Assembly: GCA_027623585.1 (NCBI GenBank)
Contig: JAQBVK010000145.1
Coordinates: 1-6,282 of the forward strand
Reading direction: 5' to 3'
Length of the DNA: 6,282 bases
Source of the DNA: Planctomycetota bacterium
Lineage (GTDB): Bacteria; Planctomycetota; UBA1135
The position numbers and the translations under genes are program-made. Position 1 is the stretch's first letter. Each line of letters opens with the position of its first letter. The notes under the pieces were generated by a model, which saw only the letters and a program-made list of their open reading frames with translations, was not told where the DNA came from and ran no database searches. Shown in pieces: positions 1 to 5,904 of this stretch.

Positions 1-1690
1 CACCGGCGGCCGTCGTGCTGCGCCGCTCGAAGACGACCGCGCCGAGCTGAAGCTGAGTGACGCGGCCTCGAGAGTCCCGGCGGAATTCCAAGCGCTCCAA
101 AGGGTAGAGACCACGATTCTCCGGAAGGCTGAAGATGTCGGGCGCGATTTCGGTCAGCGCATCAAACCAGAACCATTCGATCAAGGCCTCGAGCGCGCCG
201 TCCCGTTCGCGCACGAATAGCACGTTGTGATCCCAGCCGTACTCACCGATCAGGTCGCGCCATCGCTCCGGACAGGGCGCCGGTTTCGGGAGTGGCGCGC
301 GCGTGAAGCGTTCGCCGCCGATCTGCAGGTTGCCATCCTCGTTCTCCTCCAACACGGCGCCATGAGTATGGCGATCGTCCACGGTCGCAACCCCGTCCAG
401 CGCGCGCACTTGGGCGATCATGCCGCGCCGCTGCAGAGTAAGGACGTTGTCATGGTGAGTGATTTCCACGATCTCACCGTCGGCGCTGCTCCAACGTCCG
501 GCCCAGGCGCGCGCGCGCGCTGAGGCCACCGGCGCCGAATTCGGCCAGCGCGGTAGAGCTCGCCCCTCGCGCAGCGCCAGCAAGCCACGGAGCGCGTGCG
601 CGGCGATGCGGTCGGTCACGGCGTTAGCCACGTCCATCGACGCCGCCACAGCCACGCCCAGGCGTTCTTCAGGTAGGAAGGAGAGGGCAGTGGCAAATCC
701 ATAGACCGCTCCGCCGTGCCCGCAGCGCTTGCGCCCTTCGAGCTCGTCGATCGCGAAGCCGATGCCAAAGCGCGTCGGTTTGCCATCCGGCCCGAGGGCC
801 GGCGTCATCATCAGCGCGAGAGTTTCTGGCTTCAGCAGAGCGCCGCCGGGGCCGCGCCCTTCGTTGAACAGCACGGTCATGAACTGCGCGAGCTCGCGCA
901 CGGAGGCATAGAGGTTGCCGGCCGGTGCCATGCCGAGCTCGAAGGTCGGCGCTGGTTCTTCGCGCCCGTCGTACGCCCACATGCGCGCCTCGGCGAGCCG
1001 CCGCCGGATGGCGGGAGTGGCCTCCATTGCGGCGCGGCCCATGCCGAGCGGCACCAGCACACGTTGGTGCATGAGTTCGGAGTAGGGCTGGCCGTAATGC
1101 AGCTCGAGCACGCGGCCGACCAGGGCGATGCCGGCGTTCGAATATTTTGTGCGCGTGCCCGGAGCGCAGACCAGGCTCGTGCGGTTCATGCTCGCGGCGG
1201 TCGCCGCGAGCGTCGGCGCGGTGTCGTCGAAGTAGTGACCGACCGGCGGTTCGCGCACCAATCCTGCGCGGTGCGCCGTCAGCTGGCGCAGGGTGACGGG
1301 CGCGGTGAAAGGATTCGTCGGCGAGAAGTCCGGCAGGGCCTTGGACAACGGCGCATCCAAGTCCAACTCGCCTCGTTCCACCAGCTGCATGAGCGCGAGG
1401 TCTGTGAAAAGTTTCGAGACCGAGCCGATCCGAAAAGCCGTATTGCCGTCGGCAGGCACTCCGTCCGTCGCCTCGCCGAAACCCGATGACCAGACCACGC
1501 GATCGCCATCCACCAAGGCGATCGAGAGCGCGGGAAGCCCCTTCGCCGTCAATTCTTGCTCGCAGACCCTGGTCAGTTCCGCGATCAGCGCCGCTTCACC
1601 CGGCTGCAGCAAGCGGTCGCCGCTCACGGCGCACGCGGTCCAACTCAGGGCGACAGTGGCGAGTGCGAAACGGGAAGCGAGTCGGAGCAT
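1..1690 (-). CDS. Secreted serine hydrolase, beta-lactamase/DD-peptidase family (PF00144-like), 3' end beyond window
   Basis: Translating the minus strand from the ATG at 1688-1690 gives 563 residues without a stop, so the C terminus lies off the left edge. Residues 1-23 form an export signal: Arg3 and Arg7, then a hydrophobic core, then Cys20. The sequence before Cys20 (SWTAC) is a poor lipobox because Trp sits at -3, so lipoprotein and signal-peptidase-I processing are both possible. The catalytic domain spans about 35-365 and has all three family motifs: S-x-x-K at Ser90-Lys93 (nucleophile Ser90), Y-x-N at Tyr183-Asn185, and H-x-G at His325-Gly327, where KTG stands in classical beta-lactamases. 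The H-x-G form is common in family VIII esterases, D-aminopeptidases and LACTB-like proteins, so the substrate is open: peptide, ester or beta-lactam. Two beta-rich modules follow, about 397-467 (AGRW start) and 481-556 (IGEY start), resembling lipocalin-like/DUF3471-type tails. The predicted site of action is the periplasm or cell surface. No good ribosome-binding site precedes the ATG, but no upstream in-frame start is visible. Confidence 0.9.
   Translation of the reverse strand, partial: MLRLASRFALATVALSWTACAVSGDRLLQPGEAALIAELTRVCEQELTAKGLPALSIALVDGDRVVWSSGFGEATDGVPADGNTAFRIGSVSKLFTDLALMQLVERGELDLDAPLSKALPDFSPTNPFTAPVTLRQLTAHRAGLVREPPVGHYFDDTAPTLAATAASMNRTSLVCAPGTRTKYSNAGIALVGRVLELHYGQPYSELMHQRVLVPLGMGRAAMEATPAIRRRLAEARMWAYDGREEPAPTFELGMAPAGNLYASVRELAQFMTVLFNEGRGPGGALLKPETLALMMTPALGPDGKPTRFGIGFAIDELEGRKRCGHGGAVYGFATALSFLPEERLGVAVAASMDVANAVTDRIAAHALRGLLALREGRALPRWPNSAPVASARARAWAGRWSSADGEIVEITHHDNVLTLQRRGMIAQVRALDGVATVDDRHTHGAVLEENEDGNLQIGGERFTRAPLPKPAPCPERWRDLIGEYGWDHNVLFVRERDGALEALIEWFWFDALTEIAPDIFSLPENRGLYPLERLEFRRDSRGRVTQLQLGAVVFERRSTTAAG
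507..520. repeat. (GC)7 dinucleotide tract inside the hydrolase gene
   Basis: Fourteen bases of uninterrupted alternating G and C lie within codons for the Ala-Arg run around residues 391-395. This is the linker between the catalytic domain and the first C-terminal module. The tract is read in frame. Such tracts can slip or adopt Z-form DNA, but no effect can be shown here. Confidence 0.6.
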
Positions 1691-1738
1691 GAGCGTGCAC
1701 GTGCGCGCGGGTCGAAGGATGATCCGCGGAGGCGTAGT
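1691..1738. promoter_or_regulatory. Shared divergent upstream region of hydrolase and dehydrogenase genes
   Basis: These 48 bp separate the two divergent start codons and must hold control elements for at least one gene, unless the promoters lie inside the opposite coding regions. Visible symmetric elements are the 8-bp palindrome GCACGTGC at 1697-1704, GGAT-g-ATCC at 1717-1725, and CCGCGG at 1724-1729, which abuts the dehydrogenase ribosome-binding site. No convincing -35/-10 pair is seen. TAGTAT at 1735-1740 (CATACT read on the other strand at 1737-1742) is at best a weak -10 for the minus-strand gene. Confidence 0.4.
1728..1732 (+). promoter_or_regulatory. Shine-Dalgarno sequence fixing the dehydrogenase start
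   Basis: GGAGG ends six bases before the ATG at 1739. This selects that ATG over the in-frame ATG at 1556, which lies deep inside the opposite-strand hydrolase gene and would add 61 Arg/Ser-rich residues ahead of the dinucleotide-binding fold. Confidence 0.8.
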
Positions 1739-2995
1739 ATGCCGCCCGTGGCGGAACGCGCGGAGGTCGTCGTCGTGGGCGGCGGGGTGATCGGCCTCGC
1801 GGTGGCGCTCGAACTCAGCGCCGCCGGGAGATCGGTGCGGGTGATGGAGCGCGCGCAGCCGGGTTCTGGCGCCTCTCATGGCAACGGCGGACTGCTCACG
1901 CCGAGCCACTCATTGCCCCTCACCCAGCCCGGCATGGTGCGCCGCGTGCTCGGTTGGATGCTGCGCGACGACGCGCCGATCTACGTGCGCTCACGCTTCG
2001 ATCTTGGTTTTCTCTCGTGGGGTCTGCGCTTCGCGCGGCATTGCAATGCGGGCGCGATGCAGAACGCGTTGCGCGGTCGCGCAGCCTTGCTCGAACTTTC
2101 TCGTTCCCTGTTCGACGTCTGGGTCGAGCGGCTTTCGCTCGCCATCGAGTACGAAACGGTCGGCTTGATGGAGGTTTACGCGACGGAGCAGGGCCGCGAT
2201 CAGGCGCAGGACGCACACGCTCTGCTCGCCGAGCACGGCATCCGCTCGGAGGCCTTCACGCGCGCGGCGCTGCTCCAGCGCGAGCCGGCCCTGCGCGACG
2301 ATCTCTGCGCCGGGCAGTGGTATCCGAGCGACGCGCACTTGCGGCCGGACACATTGGTGAACGAACTGGTTCGCTGCGCGCGCGCGTCTGGAGTTCGCGT
2401 GGACGGAGACACCCTCGTGACGGGAATCGACACCGAGCGTGGACGCGTGAGCGGCGTGCGCGCCGGTCAGGAGTTCGTGAGCTGCGATCAACTCGTGCTC
2501 TGCGCGGGCGCCTGGTCCCCCCCCCTCGGCCGCGCGCTCGGCCTGAAGCTCCCGATTCAGCCTGGCAAGGGCTATTCGATCACTTCCGCGCGGCCGTCGA
2601 TCTGCCCGAGCGTGCCACTGTTGCTCAAGGAGGCGAACATGGCCGTGACGCCGTGGGCCAGCGGCCTTCGACTCGGCGGCACCATGGAGTTCGACGGGCT
2701 CGACTCCACTCTGCGCCGCAGCCGTCTCGACGCGCTGCGCAGCGGTGCCGCGCGATTCTTGCAACAGCCGTTGGGCGAGGATCCCGTCGAATGGTGCGGG
2801 TTCCGGCCGATGACGCCGGACGAACTGCCCTTGATCGGCCCGTCGCCGTCATTTCCCAATGCGATCATCGCGACCGGGCACGGCATGATGGGCGTGAGCA
2901 TGGCCACCGGCACTGCTCAATTGGTGCGCGAAATCCTCACCGACGCCCCACCCAGCGTGGATCCGGCGCCGTACGCGCCGCAACGTTTCGGCTAG
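1739..2995 (+). CDS. FAD-dependent D-amino-acid dehydrogenase/oxidase family protein (DadA-like)
   Basis: This is a complete 418-residue protein of the DAO/DadA family, close to the usual 410-435 residues. The N terminus is a Rossmann FAD-binding fold: four valines, then GGGVIG at 14-19 (G-x-G-x-x-G), and Glu37 placed to bind the adenine ribose. Other family marks are a GASHGNGG segment at 44-51 next to the flavin, AGAWS at 256-260, GKGYSIT at 276-282, and the C-terminal FAD/substrate motifs RPMTPDELPLIG at 356-367 and GHGMMG at 380-385. The segments at 276-282 and 356-395 resemble DadA more than sarcosine oxidase. The likely reaction is oxidative deamination of a D-amino acid, or a cyclic one such as D-hydroxyproline, to the 2-oxo or imino acid, with electrons probably passed to the respiratory chain at the inner membrane. 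No signal peptide is seen. The exact substrate cannot be read from sequence, so no symbol is given. It is divergent from the hydrolase gene and ends 12 bp from the convergent propeller gene. Confidence 0.9.
   Translation: MPPVAERAEVVVVGGGVIGLAVALELSAAGRSVRVMERAQPGSGASHGNGGLLTPSHSLPLTQPGMVRRVLGWMLRDDAPIYVRSRFDLGFLSWGLRFARHCNAGAMQNALRGRAALLELSRSLFDVWVERLSLAIEYETVGLMEVYATEQGRDQAQDAHALLAEHGIRSEAFTRAALLQREPALRDDLCAGQWYPSDAHLRPDTLVNELVRCARASGVRVDGDTLVTGIDTERGRVSGVRAGQEFVSCDQLVLCAGAWSPPLGRALGLKLPIQPGKGYSITSARPSICPSVPLLLKEANMAVTPWASGLRLGGTMEFDGLDSTLRRSRLDALRSGAARFLQQPLGEDPVEWCGFRPMTPDELPLIGPSPSFPNAIIATGHGMMGVSMATGTAQLVREILTDAPPSVDPAPYAPQRFG
2517..2525 (+). repeat. C9 homopolymer inside the dehydrogenase gene
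   Basis: Nine consecutive C residues encode the end of Ser260, Pro261, Pro262 and the first base of Leu263, directly after the conserved AGAW motif. The reading frame is intact through the tract in this copy. A one-base slip would remove the C-terminal third of the protein, including the 356-395 flavin/substrate motifs. Confidence 0.75.
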
Positions 2996-3007
2996 CAGAC
3001 TGCGGGA

Positions 3008-4312
3008 TCACTCCGCGGCTCGAGGCACGCGTGCGAACAGGATCGTGCGGCCGCGTCGCGCCCCGAACTCGAGCGCGCCATCGGCGGTGAAGCGGGGAGC
3101 GACCACTTCGTCGTAGGCGGCCGTCGCGCGACCGTCGCGTTGCACATGCCATCCGTCCCGGCTGAGCACCCTCACCGCGACGTGCTGACTGTCCGGAGAG
3201 AAGAACGGGCGCACGACGCGCAACCATTCCTCGCCGACGCGCTTCCCGTCCACCAGCAGGTAGCAGCCCTGCTTACTCGCGCTCGCTTCTGCGCCCTGCG
3301 TCTCTCCGCTTTCGCTCGCTTCCTCATTCACTTCGTTCCGGGTCATCGCGCCATCCATCCAGGACGGATCCACCATGATCCAGCCTGCCTCGACCGCCTC
3401 GCGGCCGCGCGCTGCGGCCACGGCGACGTGCGCGCCGTCGGGACTGACCGCCGGCGTGCCGAGGTCGTCGTACAACCCGGGAACGACAGCGTCGCGGAAA
3501 ATCAAACCGCGGCGGTTGTTCGAAGCGTAGAGATAGGCGAGGGAGCCACCGCCTGAAGCCGGGGCGCCAACGCTCTCGCGTTCCCCCCCGTACTCCTGCT
3601 TACCGGCGATGATGTGCGTCTTGCCCTCGCTGTTCATCGCGCTCCAAACCAGATTCTTGCCATCATCCATCCAGCAGATGCTCTGCACCCACGAATAGGG
3701 TCCAAACTCCTTGCCGTCCACGACCACGTGACTTCCGCTCGGTTTGGAGGCATGGAAAGCGAGTTTCTTACCGTCTGGACTCCACAGCGGCGTCGTCGGC
3801 CCGAAGTTGGAATACTTGGAACTCTTCTTCTTGCCGCGCACCACGTAGTAGTCGCCTCCCTGGTACCAAGCTTCTTTGCTGATCTCGAGGCCGTCGGCGG
3901 CTTGATACGCGAGTTCACCCCGAGAGGAGAAAGACCATGAGCCGATCCAATCCCAAGTCTTCAGGCGCTTTCCGTCGAGCCAAATCTCCCACTCCTCCGT
4001 TTTCTTCCCCTTCGGATCGCCCCACGACCAGGCGAGATGCGCGCCATCCTCCGAGAATTGCGGCGTGCTGACGTAGCGATGCCGGTCGCTGGTGCCGACT
4101 TCGTTCTCGCCGATGCCGTGGCCGTAGAGCGCGGCGAGATCGTCCGAGAAACCGAGCACGCAAATCGCGCGATCGCCGGTGGGCGATACCGCGCAGCCCT
4201 GAACCGAAGCCGATGCGGCCTCAGGCACCTCCAGCAGCACGCGTTCCTCGACCACGAGCGGCTCAGCTTGCGGCGCAAGCGTGGACAGTAGCAGACCGAA
4301 GACGGAGAGCAT
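3008..4312 (-). CDS. Exported beta-propeller protein with PD40/WD40-like repeats, function unknown
   Basis: This is a complete 434-residue protein. A TGA stop lies two codons before the ATG at 4310-4312, so translation cannot start further upstream. A weak TAGG at 4320-4323 could serve as ribosome-binding site. Residues 1-17 are a short hydrophobic signal-like segment without basic residues, ending near AQA or AEP, so export is likely but the signal is atypical. The rest is a repeat array in which a turn of the form S-P-D-G, followed by a strand such as LAF or LAW, recurs at about 43, 87, 129, 178, 215, 253, 290, 372 and 409. Many repeats are followed by a (V/L)DGK strand, at 112-115, 198-201 and 354-357, with looser versions at 159-161, 236-238 and 392-394. 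This is the pattern of PD40/TolB-like propellers. An acidic Ser/Ala/Glu-rich stretch at about 326-349 interrupts the array. No catalytic domain is visible. A scaffold, sensor or binding role in the periplasm is plausible but unproven. Confidence 0.8.
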   Translation of the reverse strand: MLSVFGLLLSTLAPQAEPLVVEERVLLEVPEAASASVQGCAVSPTGDRAICVLGFSDDLAALYGHGIGENEVGTSDRHRYVSTPQFSEDGAHLAWSWGDPKGKKTEEWEIWLDGKRLKTWDWIGSWSFSSRGELAYQAADGLEISKEAWYQGGDYYVVRGKKKSSKYSNFGPTTPLWSPDGKKLAFHASKPSGSHVVVDGKEFGPYSWVQSICWMDDGKNLVWSAMNSEGKTHIIAGKQEYGGERESVGAPASGGGSLAYLYASNNRRGLIFRDAVVPGLYDDLGTPAVSPDGAHVAVAAARGREAVEAGWIMVDPSWMDGAMTRNEVNEEASESGETQGAEASASKQGCYLLVDGKRVGEEWLRVVRPFFSPDSQHVAVRVLSRDGWHVQRDGRATAAYDEVVAPRFTADGALEFGARRGRTILFARVPRAAE

Positions 4313-4330
4313 GGCTCAGCCTAGCAAGGG

Positions 4331-4346
4331 CGGTTGCGCCGGTTGC
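4331..4346. repeat. Tandem CGGTTGC repeat in the divergent propeller/ppx intergenic region
   Basis: CGGTTGC occurs at 4331-4337 and 4340-4346, a period of 9 bp, within the 66 bp between the two divergent starts. It could be a half-site pair for a regulator or chance in GC-rich DNA. The nearby CCGGTT (4339-4344) and AACCGG (4373-4378) are inverted copies, and the second abuts the ppx start codon. Confidence 0.35.
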
Positions 4347-4378
4347 CGCCGCGAGACGAACATGGCGCCTGGAACCGG

Positions 4379-5887
4379 ATGAGCCCTCCCTCCCCTGCCG
4401 AGAGCCAGCTCGCCGCCGCCGTGGATCTGGGATCGAACTCCTTCCACATGGTGGTCGCGCGAACGCAGGGCGGACGCGTCTCGGTCATCGACCGGCTGCG
4501 CGAGCGCGTGCGATTGGGCGCCGGTCTGAGCGCCGACGGACGACTCGATCCTGAAGCCTTGAAGCGCGCGCTCGCCTGCCTGAGACGCTTCCGCCAACGG
4601 CTCGCCGAGGTGCCTTCCGCGCGCGTGCGCGCGGTTGCGACCGACGCGTTCCGCCGCGCTCACGCATCCACCGAACTCCGCGAGCGCGCCGTGGAGGCGC
4701 TCGGTCATCCGATCGAAGTCGTGGCTGGACGCGAAGAGGCGCGGCTGGTGTATCTCGGCGTGCGTCATGACCTTGCCGGTTGGGGCGAGCGCATGTTGGT
4801 GGTGGACGTCGGCGGCGGCAGCACCGAGGTCGCGGCGGGCACTGGCCGCGTGCCGGAGCTCGGCGAGAGCTTGCGACTCGGCAGCCTGCGCTGGAGCGAG
4901 GAATACTTCGCGGGCGGCGTGATCAGCGCCAAGAGTTTGGAACTCGCGGTGCTTGCGGCAATGCATGAAGTGGAGCCGGTCGCGGCCGCCTTTCGCCGGC
5001 TCGGCCGGGCGCGCGCGGTCGGCAGCAGCGGCACTGCGCAGGCGCTCGACGGAATCCTTCGCAAGACCGGCCTCGATCCGCGCGGACTCTCGCGCGCCGG
5101 CTTGCACGCGCTCTGCCAAGCCGTCGTGAAGAAGCGCGCGCTGCAGGAGCTCGAGCTGCCGGGACTCGAAGAGGCTCGGCGTCCTAACTTCTTGGGCGGC
5201 CTTGCCATCCTCACGGCCATCGCCGAGGTGCTGCGCATCGAGCGCTTCGAAGTCTCGGAGGGTGCGCTTCGCGAAGGCGTGCTGATGGATTTGCTCGGCC
5301 GCCTTCGCCACCGCGGCGATCCGCGACGCAGCACGGTGGAGCAGCTCGCGCGCCGTTGCGAGGTCGATCCGCGCCAAGCCACGCGCGTCCGCTCGACGGC
5401 CGCCGAGCTCTTCGAAGCGGTGCGCAGCGCTTGGAAGCTCGACGCGGAAGAACACCTGCCGCTCCTCGAATGGGCCGCAGAACTCCACGAAGCAGGCTTC
5501 TTCGTCGGCCACGGCGGCTACCATCGCCACGGCCGCTACTTGATCGAAAACGCCGACCTCGTCGGCTTCTCGCGCACGGAGACTGCCGAACTCGGTTGGC
5601 TGGTGTGGAAGCATCGGCGGACGCTGCCGCTGGCCCACCTCGAACAGGCGCCGCCGGCTCGACGCGAGGCGCTCTTGAAACTCGCGCTGTTGCTGCGTCT
5701 CGCTGCGCGCCTGCATCGCGCGCGCGGCGCGGCCTCGCCTGCTCCCTTCCGCGTGGAGGCGCGCGCGCAGAGCTTGAGCCTGATGTTCCCTTCACACTGG
5801 ATCGACGAACATCCGCTGACGGCCTTCGACCTCTCTGAGGAGGCGCGCGATTGGAAGGGCGTCGGCTTCACGCTGCGCTGCGCTTGA
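4379..5887 (+). CDS. ppx: Exopolyphosphatase (Ppx/GppA family)
   Basis: This is a complete 502-residue cytoplasmic enzyme (E. coli Ppx is 513 and GppA 494). It removes terminal phosphates from inorganic polyphosphate; GppA relatives also hydrolyse pppGpp. The actin/ASKHA-type fold starts with AVDLGSNSFH at 14-23 (phosphate 1 loop, Asp16). GREEAR at 117-122 carries the catalytic glutamate, and DVGGGSTE at 143-150 is phosphate loop 2, whose Asp143, Gly145, Ser148 and Glu150 fall at the same numbers as in E. coli Ppx. GSSGTAQAL at 215-223 and SEGALREGVL at 293-302 are further conserved family motifs. The C-terminal HD-like helical domain has ELHEAGFF at 368-375, HGGYHRH at 378-384 and KHRR at 411-414, and a Ppx-type final beta domain runs to the end. 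The ATG at 4379 is chosen because it starts the protein just before the fold; an in-frame TTG at 4334 would add 15 unconserved residues. GGA at 4371-4373 is a modest ribosome-binding site. The convergent ppk neighbour favours Ppx over GppA. Confidence 0.93.
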   Translation: MSPPSPAESQLAAAVDLGSNSFHMVVARTQGGRVSVIDRLRERVRLGAGLSADGRLDPEALKRALACLRRFRQRLAEVPSARVRAVATDAFRRAHASTELRERAVEALGHPIEVVAGREEARLVYLGVRHDLAGWGERMLVVDVGGGSTEVAAGTGRVPELGESLRLGSLRWSEEYFAGGVISAKSLELAVLAAMHEVEPVAAAFRRLGRARAVGSSGTAQALDGILRKTGLDPRGLSRAGLHALCQAVVKKRALQELELPGLEEARRPNFLGGLAILTAIAEVLRIERFEVSEGALREGVLMDLLGRLRHRGDPRRSTVEQLARRCEVDPRQATRVRSTAAELFEAVRSAWKLDAEEHLPLLEWAAELHEAGFFVGHGGYHRHGRYLIENADLVGFSRTETAELGWLVWKHRRTLPLAHLEQAPPARREALLKLALLLRLAARLHRARGAASPAPFRVEARAQSLSLMFPSHWIDEHPLTAFDLSEEARDWKGVGFTLRCA

Positions 5888-5904
5888 CCGCGGACGGTCA
5901 GCGC
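5880..5904. terminator. Stop-codon-containing hairpin between convergent ppx and ppk, candidate bidirectional terminator
   Basis: TGACCG at 5885-5890 and CGGTCA at 5895-5900 form a perfect 6-bp stem around the 4-base loop CGGA. With T5884 bulged, GCGC at 5880-5883 pairs with GCGC at 5901-5904 to extend it to 10 bp. The ppx stop TGA (5885-5887) is in the left arm and the ppk stop TGA (read from 5900-5898) in the right arm. The symmetry means the same hairpin forms in both transcripts. No T-tract follows on either strand, so a standard intrinsic terminator is not fully supported. Confidence 0.45.

Noticed and set aside
716..1489. A 257-codon plus-strand frame opposite the hydrolase
   Set aside because: It is antisense to the stretch carrying all three hydrolase motifs, with Arg/Ala/His-rich composition and no family resemblance.
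1735..1742. TAGTAT (plus) or CATACT (minus) as a -10 promoter element
   Set aside because: It has only a partial match to TATAAT and no -35 partner at proper spacing. It is mentioned only as a weak possibility within the shared region.
1991..2764. A 257-codon minus-strand frame opposite the dehydrogenase
   Set aside because: It lies wholly inside the dehydrogenase gene on the other strand, with no recognisable domain or ribosome-binding site.
3002..3016. GCGG/CCGC hairpin at the convergent dehydrogenase/propeller stops, considered as a terminator
   Set aside because: The stem has only four good pairs with a 7-base loop, and no T-tract follows on either strand.
1954..3090. A 378-codon plus-strand frame overlapping the dehydrogenase gene
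   Set aside because: It is extremely Arg-rich with no motifs, out of frame with the well-supported flavoprotein, and runs across its stop into the opposite gene.
3583..3589. C7 run (G7 on the coding strand) in the propeller gene as a slippage switch
   Set aside because: Seven bases is unremarkable at this base composition and it simply encodes Gly-Gly.
4316..5716. A 466-codon open frame on the minus strand opposite ppx
   Set aside because: It is antisense to a gene with clear catalytic motifs. Its protein is Arg/Ala/Glu/Gln-rich without a recognisable domain, and long antisense frames arise from strong G/C third-position bias.
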